NCBI RefSeq assembly: GCF_002335805.1
Contig: NZ_NISU01000001.1
Span: forward strand, 1,186,079 to 1,250,078
Source of the DNA: Bacillus sp. FJAT-45350
GTDB taxonomy: Bacteria > Bacillota > Bacilli > Bacillales > NISU01
DNA: 64,000 nt
Direction: 5' to 3'
How positions within the stretch are numbered: the stretch's first letter is position 1; each line of letters opens with the position of its first letter. A program made the translations under genes and the position numbers. The notes under the pieces were generated by a model. The model was given only the letters and a program-made list of their open reading frames with translations. It did no database searches and was not told where the DNA came from. Shown here one piece after another: positions 25,692 through 34,308 of this stretch.

Positions 25692-26144
25692 ATGAAAAAC
25701 CAATGGTTAGTTAGTATGGCTATGGTAATAATCTCTTGGATATCTTTACCTATTTTGGGTTGGCGAAATATTAAAAGGTTTCTACCAGCCTCGATTCTTG
25801 TTGGTCTTTTAGAAGTATGGAATGTTCAAATTGGAAAAAAACAAAAGTGGTGGGTTTTTCATAATAAACCAAATTCATACCTTTCAGGGGAGTTTCCTTT
25901 TAATATTGGTCCGTTTTTAGTAGGTTCCATGTGGATATTAAAGTGGACTTATGGAAATTTTAAGAAGTTTTTATTAATTAATGCTGTAGTAGACGGTTTC
26001 TTTGCTTTTATTTTAATAAGGGTTATTAATAAGCTAAAAGTTGCTCAGCTTGTTCGAATAAATAAATTTCAATTCTTCCTCTATTTATTTTATAAATCAT
26101 TTTTCTTATATGGATTTCAATACCTGTATGAAAAAAGAAAATAA
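25692..26144 (+). CDS. Multi-pass membrane protein of unknown function
   Basis: A 150-residue protein with about four hydrophobic segments. The motif GWRNIKRFLPASILVGLLE and the aromatic stretch KKQKWWVFHNKP are shared with uncharacterised Bacillus membrane proteins, but I cannot name a function. AAGAGGGG precedes the ATG. It is 44 bases after the ScoC-like regulator gene and probably cotranscribed. Confidence 0.65.
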   Translation: MKNQWLVSMAMVIISWISLPILGWRNIKRFLPASILVGLLEVWNVQIGKKQKWWVFHNKPNSYLSGEFPFNIGPFLVGSMWILKWTYGNFKKFLLINAVVDGFFAFILIRVINKLKVAQLVRINKFQFFLYLFYKSFFLYGFQYLYEKRK

Positions 26145-26288
26145 TCCCTAATAACAGCATTCTTATTTTAGTAAAGGTGTACTTATTTTGGAGGAGCACA
26201 ACTAAATAAAACAAAACCACTTGCTTCGCAGTACAACCATACTATTCAATAGAGAGAATATATTCCACAATTGCCTCGTTTGCGGAAG

Positions 26289-26336
26289 AAAAAAAGCCTA
26301 ATTCCTCGGTAAAGGTCAGGAGGATTAGGCTTTTTT
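26289..26336. terminator. Terminator shared with the sulfatase relic
   Basis: AAAAAGCCTAATTCCTC and GGAGGATTAGGCTTTTTT form a long stem with T runs on both strands. A near-copy lies after the intact sulfatase gene at 46169-46211. Confidence 0.8.
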
Positions 26337-26390
26337 ACTTCAAAATCGTACTGTTTCCATTGTGAAACAGGGTTAATCTATTGTTATTAA

Positions 26391-26651
26391 TTATACATTG
26401 ACGCTTTCCTGAATCTGTACCACTCGAAGAAGTAAGCTTTTTGGTCTACGTTGTTCTTGAAGAATTCCTGATAAAAGGTTATGAATCACACTTGATTCAG
26501 TTGTTTCATGTATAGGGTGTGCAAGGTTTATATCATCTAGCGGAACTTTCGTTATATTATATAACTCGAATTGATCAACCTGCTTATATAAGGACATTTG
26601 GTCTTTTATTTTTCTCTTAGAGCAATCTTGCGATTATTTATGTTTGACCAA
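26391..26651 (-). pseudogene. Collapsed copy of the sulfatase gene (both ends kept, middle lost)
   Basis: Read from a TTG at 26651, the first 18 codons match the N-terminus of the intact sulfatase (46247-48055) except for a TAA at codon 6. The sequence then jumps to the last ~60 codons (FELYNITKVPLDDINLAHPI and following). About 520 internal codons are missing and the junction keeps frame. Flanks on both sides, including the terminator, also match. It cannot make a sulfatase. Confidence 0.85.
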
Positions 26652-26864
26652 TATTCCTGCATCAATAGCAGTACTCGCTCAACTATTTTACTAGAAAGAG
26701 ATTTTCAAGCATTTAAAATATAAGCCTTTGCTCATTTTTTCAGGCTGCTCCTTAAAAAATACGCTGTCCCTAACGCCCAATAAAATTCTTTTACTACCTT
26801 GAACAAAGTGGTCAATCATAATATTTTTGTATAAGCCGGTGATTATAAAAATAGAAGGGGCGTG

Positions 26865-27494
26865 ATGATAATAAACTCTAAGTTTTTTGACATCGATCTA
26901 TATAAACAAAGAAAAATAATAAATGCTGCTATGAGTGAGTTTGCACATAAAGGTTATAAAAAGGCTTCTACTAATGAAATTGTAAAAGATTCTGGTATTT
27001 CAAAGGGTCTACTCTTTCACTACTTTAGAAACAAAAAAGAGTTATATCTATATTTATTTGATAGAGCAGTGGAAGTAGGAAATAAAGAATTTTATTCAGG
27101 AATTGATTATACGGAAACGGACGTTTTAAAAATTTGGCGGAATATGGCTTTATTAAAGTTTACTTTGATGCGTGAATTTCCTGAAATTATTAACTTTATC
27201 ATGTCCGCTTATTTTGAGGAAGCAGAGGAAGTTGCAATTGAACTCCAACGTAGAAAAGAGAGTTTTAACCCAGCTAAAGTAAATGAATTATTTACAAGAA
27301 TAGATGAATCGAAATTTAAAGCAGATGTAGAAGTGGATAAAGCGTTAAAAGTGATTACCTGGACAATGGAAGGCGTTATTGAACAAGAGAGGAATAAGGC
27401 AAAGGATAGATCAGTTGAAGAATATAATCTCACTGAAACGATAGAAAAAATCGATCATTGTTTAATGGTGTTAAAAGATTGCTTTTATAAATAG
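26865..27494 (+). CDS. TetR-family regulator of the adjacent ABC exporter
   Basis: A TetR-family repressor of about 209 residues. The N-terminal helix-turn-helix is TNEIVKDSGISKGLLFHYFRNKKELYLYLF; the ligand domain follows. GTG 26862 and ATG 26865 are both possible starts behind AGAAGGGG; I prefer the ATG. It is 14 bases before the ATPase gene, a usual arrangement for drug-efflux operons. Effector unknown. Confidence 0.87.
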   Translation: MIINSKFFDIDLYKQRKIINAAMSEFAHKGYKKASTNEIVKDSGISKGLLFHYFRNKKELYLYLFDRAVEVGNKEFYSGIDYTETDVLKIWRNMALLKFTLMREFPEIINFIMSAYFEEAEEVAIELQRRKESFNPAKVNELFTRIDESKFKADVEVDKALKVITWTMEGVIEQERNKAKDRSVEEYNLTETIEKIDHCLMVLKDCFYK

Positions 27495-27508
27495 AGGGAG
27501 TTGGGGAA

Positions 27509-28420
27509 ATGTCTGTATTAGAATTAAGAGATATAACAAAGAAATTCGGTCATTTTGTTGCTTTGGACGGAGTGATTTTAGAATTAAATCAAGGGGAAGT
27601 ATTAGGGTTTATTGGACCTAACGGAGCAGGTAAGTCGACTACGATTCGCATTATTCTTGGGTTATTACGAAAAACAGGCGGAGAGGCAAAACTATTCGGT
27701 AAGGACCCTTGGGGAGATGCTGTTGAACTGCACAAACGTTTGGCATATGTCCCAGGGGATGTACATTTGTGGCCAAACTTATCTGGTGGAGAGGTCATTG
27801 ACTTGTTTGGCAAGTTAAGAGGAAGTATGAATACGAAGCGTAGGTCAGAGTTAATTGAGCGTTTCGATCTTGACCCTAGGAAAAAATGCAGAACTTATTC
27901 AAAAGGGAACAGACAAAAAGTAGCACTTATTTCTGCCTTTGCATCGGATGTAGATTTATTCATTTTAGATGAACCGACATCGGGGTTAGATCCATTAATG
28001 GAGAAGGTTTTCCAAGATTGCGTTGAAGAAGTGAAAGCAGCTGGGAAAACAGTTCTACTTTCAAGTCATATTCTTTCTGAAGTAGAAAGACTTTGTGACA
28101 GAGTAAGTATTATTAAGAAAGGGAAGGTTGTGGAGACAGGTACATTGGGAGAATTACGTCACTTAACCCGTACTACAGTAACTGTAGAGACAGGACGACA
28201 AATCGTCGGTTTACAAGATTTACAGAATGTTTTTGATGTAAAAATAGAAGGGAATAAAGCTCAGTTTCAAATAGATAGTCAGAACCTTGACTCTGTGTTG
28301 CGCCACCTTCTTCCGTTTGAAATTAAGACATTAACAAGCACACCTCCCTCGCTCGAAGATCTCTTTATGCAACATTACGGTAACGAAATAAGTAATGCTC
28401 AGCAAAGTGATAGGGGGTGA
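27509..28420 (+). CDS. ABC transporter ATP-binding protein (drug-export type)
   Basis: A 303-residue ATPase of an ABC-2 exporter. Walker A is GPNGAGKST (residues 35-43), the signature-like motif is SKGNRQKVALISAFASD, Walker B is LFILDEPTSGLDP, and the H-loop is LLSSHILSEVERL. The C-terminal ~80 residues are an accessory domain common in such exporters. GAGGGAG precedes the ATG. It pairs with the permease that starts 4 bases downstream. Confidence 0.92.
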   Translation: MSVLELRDITKKFGHFVALDGVILELNQGEVLGFIGPNGAGKSTTIRIILGLLRKTGGEAKLFGKDPWGDAVELHKRLAYVPGDVHLWPNLSGGEVIDLFGKLRGSMNTKRRSELIERFDLDPRKKCRTYSKGNRQKVALISAFASDVDLFILDEPTSGLDPLMEKVFQDCVEEVKAAGKTVLLSSHILSEVERLCDRVSIIKKGKVVETGTLGELRHLTRTTVTVETGRQIVGLQDLQNVFDVKIEGNKAQFQIDSQNLDSVLRHLLPFEIKTLTSTPPSLEDLFMQHYGNEISNAQQSDRG

Positions 28421-28424
28421 AAGA

Positions 28425-30047
28425 ATGCGCAATGAGTTTACGGGAACGATTACCTTAACCTCTCTAGCTATTAAGCGAGATCGGTTTAAATTATTTATTT
28501 GGTTATCAGTGATTGGCTCGTTAGTTACATCAGTAGGTATCGCTATGAATGATCTAATGCCCTCTCAAGAAGAAGTGATGAAACAAATAGTCGTTCGAGC
28601 TGAAAGCCCTGCTATTAGACTATTTGATATACCAGCAGCAGGGATCAGTGTAGAATCTGCTATGTTGATGAGAAGTTCTATCTTAATTGGTATTATCATT
28701 GTATTAATAAGTATGCAGACTGTTATACGCCATACTAGGAAGAATGAGGAAGCAGGACGCACGGAGATGATTAGTTCCACTGCAGTAGGTAAATACTCTA
28801 GCTTAACAGCTGGTTTAATTGTCACTATTGTTTTTAATATATTAGTAGGAATTATGATTGCTGCAGGGATGTTATTTAATAATTTTCAAATGGAAGGATC
28901 CCTATTAACTGGTGTTGCTTTTGCAAGTTTAGGGATAGCCTTTGCTGGTATTACTTCCATTGCAGTTCAACTATCTCAAACTTCTAGTGGTGCAGCTGGA
29001 ATAGTTGCTATTACCTTGGGAGTAGTCTTTCTTATCAGTTCTATAGGTGATGTGCTAGGGGAGTTTAATAGAAATACCTTTGCTGTTGATAGTCATTGGT
29101 TAGTATGGTTCTCACCGTGGGGCTGGCTTGGTCAAGTTTATGCATTCCATGATAATAATTGGTGGATTCTTTGGCTATTCTGCTTCTTGTTTTTTACTAC
29201 TGTCTTTATTGCATTCTATCTCATTACAAAAAGGGATGTAGGAATGGGATTATTCCCTGCAAAAAAAGGACCTGCCTTTGCTTCGAAAATGCTTTTAAGT
29301 CCAATTGGATTGATGAGGAGGCTTCAACGTAGGTTAATTCTTAGTTGGGTTGTAGCAATGTTTATCTTTGGAATGGTAATTGGGGGAATTGGTAAAGAAA
29401 TACAGCATATGGTATCGGGTTTAAACAATAACCAATTAGTAGAAATGTTTGGTGGGAATCCGAATGTAATTAGTTCTATCATGGGGTCATTTGTAGCATT
29501 TCTAGCTACATTTGTGTCGGTGTTTTTTGTTTTGGCTCTGTTAAGGTTACGTCATGATGAAGTAGACGGCTTTATGGAAGGAGTTCTTGCTACTTCAGTG
29601 AGTAGAGTTCGTTTATTAATGAGCCAGATTATATGTGTTGGTATAGGGTTAGCAGCTATTTTATTCTTTTTAGCAATAGGTGCTGGTATTACGGCTAAAG
29701 TAACTATAGGTGATTCAATATTTCTAACACTTATGGAAGTCACCTTTTATCAAGCTCCTGCCATACTAACCATTGGGGCTTTTACAATTCTTATGATTGG
29801 GATTCTACCAAAGGGTGCAATTGCAGTATCCATTGCTGCGGTTATATTTAGTTTAATTTCTGGTCCTATGTTTGGTACAATGCTTGGTTTACCAGAAATT
29901 CTTCAAAATATTTCTCCATTTTCTTATACGACTATTGGTCAATCAGGAAATATTGATTGGATACCTGCACTAGGATTATTAGGATTAACAATAATATTTA
30001 CAACGGTTGGGATTATAAGCAATTGTCGCCGTAACTTATCTTTTTAA
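28425..30047 (+). CDS. ABC-2 exporter permease (polyketide-antibiotic-exporter type)
   Basis: A 540-residue permease with about 12 hydrophobic segments in two homologous halves, as in the tetronasin/polyketide antibiotic exporters. The ATG at 28425 follows GGGGGTGA. Landmarks are RKNEEAGRTEMISSTAVGKY in the first half and RHDEVDGFMEGVLATSVSR in the second, at equivalent places. With the ATPase upstream it forms a complete exporter. Substrate unknown. Confidence 0.88.
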   Translation: MRNEFTGTITLTSLAIKRDRFKLFIWLSVIGSLVTSVGIAMNDLMPSQEEVMKQIVVRAESPAIRLFDIPAAGISVESAMLMRSSILIGIIIVLISMQTVIRHTRKNEEAGRTEMISSTAVGKYSSLTAGLIVTIVFNILVGIMIAAGMLFNNFQMEGSLLTGVAFASLGIAFAGITSIAVQLSQTSSGAAGIVAITLGVVFLISSIGDVLGEFNRNTFAVDSHWLVWFSPWGWLGQVYAFHDNNWWILWLFCFLFFTTVFIAFYLITKRDVGMGLFPAKKGPAFASKMLLSPIGLMRRLQRRLILSWVVAMFIFGMVIGGIGKEIQHMVSGLNNNQLVEMFGGNPNVISSIMGSFVAFLATFVSVFFVLALLRLRHDEVDGFMEGVLATSVSRVRLLMSQIICVGIGLAAILFFLAIGAGITAKVTIGDSIFLTLMEVTFYQAPAILTIGAFTILMIGILPKGAIAVSIAAVIFSLISGPMFGTMLGLPEILQNISPFSYTTIGQSGNIDWIPALGLLGLTIIFTTVGIISNCRRNLSF

Positions 30048-30111
30048 GGGTTATAAAATTAGGTTTGAATCAAAATTATTTAGCACCTTACTCAATTACA
30101 AAATAGAGGTT

Positions 30112-30145
30112 GAAGCAAGGGGACGGTTCTCTTGCTTCTTTTTTT
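30112..30145 (+). terminator. Terminator of the TetR-ABC operon
   Basis: GAAGCAAG and CTTGCTTC form the stem, followed by seven T residues, about 65 bases after the permease stop codon. Confidence 0.8.
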
Positions 30146-30360
30146 ATTTTCAAAAAGTTGAAAGATGTACAAGAGTAATCCAAGGCTGCTGAAAAAGTGT
30201 GTCTTTCACTTTTTTAGTGGCCTCGAGCAATCCCAGGATAGGTTTAGAGGAAGATAAAAAACTCGTTTCGAAAGTTCTAAGTTCAACTATTATAAACCCG
30301 CTTTTATCGTCGTTATCTTTCTTTTTCCTCAATAGTCATTTACCCTTTTTTCTCATTACC

Positions 30361-30388
30361 TTGACAATTCTTTCAAAGGTTATATACT
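30361..30388 (+). promoter_or_regulatory. Promoter of the GntR-ABC operon with AT-rich dyad
   Basis: TTGACA (30361-30366) and TATACT (30383-30388) are 16 bases apart. From the -10 to the ribosome site runs an alternating AT stretch bounded by TATAC and GTATA (30383-30413), a plausible operator for the YtrA-type regulator encoded directly downstream. Confidence 0.6.
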
Positions 30389-30427
30389 TATATATATAAC
30401 TATATATGTATAGAGGTGGTGATGGCT

Positions 30428-30805
30428 GTGAGTCTTTTGTTTCATGACAAGAAGCCGATCTTCATGCAGATTAAAGAACGAATTGAGGATCAGATTGTGA
30501 AGGATCAGTTAAAGGAACATGATCAAATTCCTTCGACGACACAGATGGTTCAGTTCTATAAGGTGAATCATATTACAATTTCGAAAGGGATTAATTTGCT
30601 GGTGGATGAAGAGATTATTTATAAAAAACGGGGTGTTGGGATGTTCGTTGCTGAGGGTGCGAGAGAGAAGTTAGTGAAGAGTCGGAAGCATGTGTTTGAG
30701 GATGAGTTTGTCTTGCCAATGATTCAGGAGGCGGAGAAGCTGGGCTTGACGGAGCAGGAAATCACGGACATCATCAAACGGTTGAAGGGGGAGAGGTCAT
30801 CATGA
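30428..30805 (+). CDS. GntR-family (YtrA-type) regulator
   Basis: A short GntR regulator of about 126 residues with an N-terminal winged helix (PIFMQIKERIEDQIV, then PSTTQMVQFYKVNHITISKG) and only a small helical tail, typical of the YtrA subfamily. Starts at 30416, 30422 and 30428 are in frame; GTG 30428 is best spaced from AGAGGTGG. Its stop overlaps the ATPase start (ATGA). It likely represses its own operon. Codon use is richer in G and C than the flanks. Confidence 0.85.
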   Translation: MSLLFHDKKPIFMQIKERIEDQIVKDQLKEHDQIPSTTQMVQFYKVNHITISKGINLLVDEEIIYKKRGVGMFVAEGAREKLVKSRKHVFEDEFVLPMIQEAEKLGLTEQEITDIIKRLKGERSS

Positions 30806-31692
30806 GATGGGATGTTGTGGCGAAAAATGTAGGGCTGAAGTTGAAGGACAATGAGGTGTTGAAGAAGATTTCATTTACGCTTGAACATGGGAAGACGTAC
30901 GGATTGCTAGGAAGAAACGGGGCAGGGAAAACGAGTTTGTTGTCGTTACTAGCTTCCTATCGGGACCCATCGTCTGGGGAGCTTCTAATCGATGGCGAGG
31001 ATCCGTTTGAGAATAAGAAAGTGATGCCGCATGTCGGCTTTGTCTATGAAACGAATTATAGTGATGAGGATGAAGCGGTGAAGGGGTACTTTGAGTTTGT
31101 GGAGCGGTATCGTCCTTTCTTTGATCGGGCTTATGCGGAGGAGTTGGCGAGTCGCTTCAAGGTACCGTTGGATAAGTCGATCTCGACGCTTTCGAGTGGG
31201 AAGCAGTCGGCGTTAAATGCGATTTTAGGGTTGGCAAGTCGGACACCAGTGACGATTTTGGATGAGGTGTATTTGGCAATGGATGCACCGACGCGGGAGT
31301 TGTTTTACCAGGAAGTCATCGAGGAGCAGTCACGACATCCTCGAACGATGATTCTTTCAACCCATTTGGTATCGGAGATGGAGTATTTGTTTGACCATGT
31401 GCTGCTGCTCCATGATGGTAAGTTGTTGGTTGACGAAGAGTATGATGCGTTTGTTGGTCGTGGGGCGTCGGTTACGGGGGCATCAACGGAGGTAGATTCG
31501 TTTATGGCTAGTATGGCAAGTGGATTGAAGCGGTTGAAAACGCAGCAGCTTGGAGATACGAAATCAGTGATGGTATACGGGGAGTTGAGCGAAGAGAAGC
31601 GGTTGGAAGCGGTGAGGCTTGGATTAGATGTTGGGACAGTTTCCCTTCAGGAATTGTTTATTCATTTAACAGCGGAGGAGGAGAATGTATGA
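30802..31692 (+). CDS. ABC transporter ATP-binding protein of the YtrA-type operon
   Basis: A 296-residue ABC ATPase. Walker A is GLLGRNGAGKTSLL, the signature is LSSGKQSALNAI, Walker B is VTILDEVYLAMD, and the H-loop is LSTHLVSEMEYL. The D-loop reads AMDAP in place of GLDP. It overlaps the genes on both sides by 4 bases, so the three are translationally coupled. Codons ending in G or C are frequent. Confidence 0.9.
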   Translation: MRWDVVAKNVGLKLKDNEVLKKISFTLEHGKTYGLLGRNGAGKTSLLSLLASYRDPSSGELLIDGEDPFENKKVMPHVGFVYETNYSDEDEAVKGYFEFVERYRPFFDRAYAEELASRFKVPLDKSISTLSSGKQSALNAILGLASRTPVTILDEVYLAMDAPTRELFYQEVIEEQSRHPRTMILSTHLVSEMEYLFDHVLLLHDGKLLVDEEYDAFVGRGASVTGASTEVDSFMASMASGLKRLKTQQLGDTKSVMVYGELSEEKRLEAVRLGLDVGTVSLQELFIHLTAEEENV

Positions 31693-32453
31693 GTGGTGTA
31701 AATCTGGGATCTGATCGAGAAGCGGGTATTTTTAAGAAAGGTTCTACGGCGGTGAAGGTGTCTAGCGATTTGTTTGTTACGCAAATGAAATGGGCTATTT
31801 GGTTCGTTGGTATTGTCTTTGTAGTCTATCTTGTTGTTCCTAATTTCGTGACGGATGTGGATTCGTTACATTTGCCTTTCCTCGCGTTTATTTTTCAGCC
31901 AACGAAAATATTCATGTTGGTGATTGGAATACTGTCGTGCTTTGCGTTCCTAAGCTATTTTGTTGGGAACGGAATTACGAGGAAAGATTATTTCATCGGG
32001 TCGGCTGTTGCCGCTGTTGCGGTAGCTATTGGTATTATGGCGTTAGCTAGTGCTTTACAGGGCGTCCTCCATCTTGTGGGAAAATTCACGGAGTATATGC
32101 CGAATACAGGTTATGGTGATGTATTATCCGTGGAATCGGCTTGGTTAGTACCGTTTGTAGTGTATAGCTTATCTGTGGTTGCGTATTATGTGGCCGGCTG
32201 GCTTATTAGTATCGGGTTTTATCGGTACGGTTGGTTTGGTGGAGCGATAACAATTTTTTCTGCAATTATATATGTTGGGATGACGGATATGAGTTGGGGA
32301 GGGGAACGTACGTTTCAACTATTTGGATTTATTCGGTTTTCTTTACCTGAATTGTCACTTCCTTTTGCGATGATATCAACTGTCGTACTGCTAGTGATAG
32401 GTCTGTGGGTGCTTCGTGGGTTAACGAAGCGAGTTCCAATAAAGATTGAATAA
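31689..32453 (+). CDS. ABC transporter permease-like membrane protein
   Basis: A 254-residue integral membrane protein with about six hydrophobic helices and no soluble domain. The first 25 residues are polar, then helices near 36-56, 73-90, 102-124, 150-172, 180-198 and 222-244. It is the only membrane component of the gntR-ATPase operon. I do not recognise a closer family. Confidence 0.72.
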   Translation: MSGVNLGSDREAGIFKKGSTAVKVSSDLFVTQMKWAIWFVGIVFVVYLVVPNFVTDVDSLHLPFLAFIFQPTKIFMLVIGILSCFAFLSYFVGNGITRKDYFIGSAVAAVAVAIGIMALASALQGVLHLVGKFTEYMPNTGYGDVLSVESAWLVPFVVYSLSVVAYYVAGWLISIGFYRYGWFGGAITIFSAIIYVGMTDMSWGGERTFQLFGFIRFSLPELSLPFAMISTVVLLVIGLWVLRGLTKRVPIKIE

Positions 32454-32496
32454 TTTTATTACTAGTAGTAGTTGTGAATTAGAGTAAGTAGAGATG

Positions 32497-32537
32497 AAGC
32501 GCCTAACCTTTTCTTTGAAAGTGGTTAGGTGCTTTTT
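32497..32537 (+). terminator. Terminator of the GntR-ABC operon
   Basis: AAGCGCCTAACC and GGTTAGGTGCTT pair around a 14-base loop and end in TTTTT. Confidence 0.85.
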
Positions 32538-32650
32538 AGTTTTGCATGCAAAAGAACTTGTCTTACTATTTTAATGCTTTTCAATGGAATGTTAAGATGT
32601 TATAGTGTGTATATAGATATAAACACCATAACAGTTGGAGGTTGTTACGA

Positions 32651-33130
32651 ATGAATTTATTTGATAGTTTATGGACTTACGCTCTTGTATTTATACTTGC
32701 TGCGGTTCCTTTTTTTGAGGCGTATGGCGTAATCCCGTTAGCAATACTTGCTGGTTTATCGCCAGTACCCGTCATAATTCTTGGACTTATAGGAAATATA
32801 GTAACGGTTTTATTCGTAATTGTTTTTGTGAATAAAATCAAGGAATGGAGACTAAAACGAAAAAGTGGAGAGGAAAAATCAGGAAGTAAACGAACACTGC
32901 GAGCACAGAAACTTTGGAAAAAATACGGGTTACCAGGATTAGCAATTATTGGTCCTCTAATTGTTGGAAGTCACCTCACTGCATTTATGAGCTTAACATT
33001 AGGAGGGGCGAAAAAGAGAACAGCGTTTTGGATGACGACAAGTATCGTGATTTGGAGTTTAACCTTTGCTGTATTAGTTCATTTTGGTATTGATTTATTA
33101 GGGCATGGAGAGCGCAATCTTTTTGAGTAA
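32651..33130 (+). CDS. Small multidrug export family membrane protein
   Basis: A 159-residue membrane protein similar to the small multidrug export family (PF06695). FFEAYGVIPLAILAGLSPVP in the first third and KYGLPGLAIIGPLIVGSHLT in the second resemble the re-entrant segments of that group and of DedA. Start ATG 32651 follows GGAGG. It precedes the ABC permease by 14 bases. Transport substrate is unproven for the family. Confidence 0.8.
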   Translation: MNLFDSLWTYALVFILAAVPFFEAYGVIPLAILAGLSPVPVIILGLIGNIVTVLFVIVFVNKIKEWRLKRKSGEEKSGSKRTLRAQKLWKKYGLPGLAIIGPLIVGSHLTAFMSLTLGGAKKRTAFWMTTSIVIWSLTFAVLVHFGIDLLGHGERNLFE

Positions 33131-33144
33131 AAGGAGGAAATGAC

Positions 33145-33885
33145 TTGTTACAACAGGCATTTTGGTTAGCTAAAAAGGAATTAAAATCACAATGGGGAGC
33201 AATTGCCTTGACGTTAGTAGTAACGATCTTCTTTGCTTTATTATCAGCTACGCTTCTTGATCAGTCAGTAAGGAAGTTATTTGGGACTGAAACGACGTTT
33301 TATAATCATACGTTACTGGACATTATCTTTCTCGTATTGACACCATCGTTTGCAGCGGTTTATATGTCTCGACCGTATTTAAACATTCAAACAATAAAGG
33401 ACGATCCATTTAGTAAGAGAATGGCCCTTTTCCGTTCATTGCCAATTCCTGTTACAACCCTCTCGTTAAGTCGAACACTTCTAATGGTTGTAACATTAAT
33501 CATTATGTCCTTTGCTTTTTATTTAACAATAACTATTTCATTACCATCAAATTTCTTTGAGCTTATGACAACAGTGGAGTATTTGATTTTTATCCTCTTT
33601 TGGTTAGGCTATGCTTTAGCGATAGGCGGAATAAATCCATTTATTGAGTACGGAACAAACGGAAAAGTATTGCATCTTGTTCCGTGGGTTTTTATTGTCG
33701 TTTTTCTCATAACGATATTTATTTTCTACAATCTTGTTGGTCAAGGTATCGTAGAAACGGTCCTGGTACTAATTAAAAGCCATGGTTGGCCATTAGCTGC
33801 CATCTCCCTTTTTGTCGGTGTTTGTGGAAGTTTTATTTGGAACAAATTACTGACAATTAGATTATCTAGAAGAGATTATTTGTAA
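33145..33885 (+). CDS. ABC-2-type membrane protein
   Basis: A 246-residue protein with about six hydrophobic helices in an ABC-2 permease arrangement. TTG 33145 follows AAGGAGG; an overlapping ATG at 33140 is out of frame. It is followed by a GntR regulator and an ATPase, which complete a second YtrA-type export unit. Confidence 0.78.
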   Translation: MLQQAFWLAKKELKSQWGAIALTLVVTIFFALLSATLLDQSVRKLFGTETTFYNHTLLDIIFLVLTPSFAAVYMSRPYLNIQTIKDDPFSKRMALFRSLPIPVTTLSLSRTLLMVVTLIIMSFAFYLTITISLPSNFFELMTTVEYLIFILFWLGYALAIGGINPFIEYGTNGKVLHLVPWVFIVVFLITIFIFYNLVGQGIVETVLVLIKSHGWPLAAISLFVGVCGSFIWNKLLTIRLSRRDYL

Positions 33886-33903
33886 CGGAGGGAGTGTGAA
33901 GCG

Positions 33904-34296
33904 ATGAAGTTACCTATTCATGTTTCAGAGGAAAGCAGAGAACCAATCTACCATCAAATTGAGACACAAGTAAAAGCTCTAATAGTTGGTGGACATCTTT
34001 TGCCAGGAACACCACTCCCTTCCATTCGAGCGATGTCTAGTGAGTTAGCGTGCAGTGTCATTACCACGAGGCGAGCCTATCAAAATTTAGAGAGTAGTGG
34101 CTATATCAAAACCGTTCAAGGAAAAGGAACGTTTGTCAGAGAGATCGAGGAACTACAAAAGGAAGAAGCGAGACAAAAAGTTGTGTATGATGCATTCCAA
34201 AAAGCAATTGAACAAGGTAGGCAGGTCGGTTGCGCGAAAGGCGATTTATCGACGATTTTCAATGAAGTGTTAAACCGAAATTTTGATAATAAATAA
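33904..34296 (+). CDS. GntR-family (YtrA-type) regulator
   Basis: A 130-residue YtrA-type regulator. The winged helix spans PIYHQIETQVKALIVGGHLL, then PLPSIRAMSSELACSVITTRRAYQ split by the turn, and GYIKTVQGKGTFV. The C-terminal effector part is reduced to a helix. GGAGGGAG precedes the ATG. Placed between permease and ATPase genes, it most likely controls them. Confidence 0.9.
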   Translation: MKLPIHVSEESREPIYHQIETQVKALIVGGHLLPGTPLPSIRAMSSELACSVITTRRAYQNLESSGYIKTVQGKGTFVREIEELQKEEARQKVVYDAFQKAIEQGRQVGCAKGDLSTIFNEVLNRNFDNK

Positions 34297-34308
34297 TGGG
34301 GGCTGATT

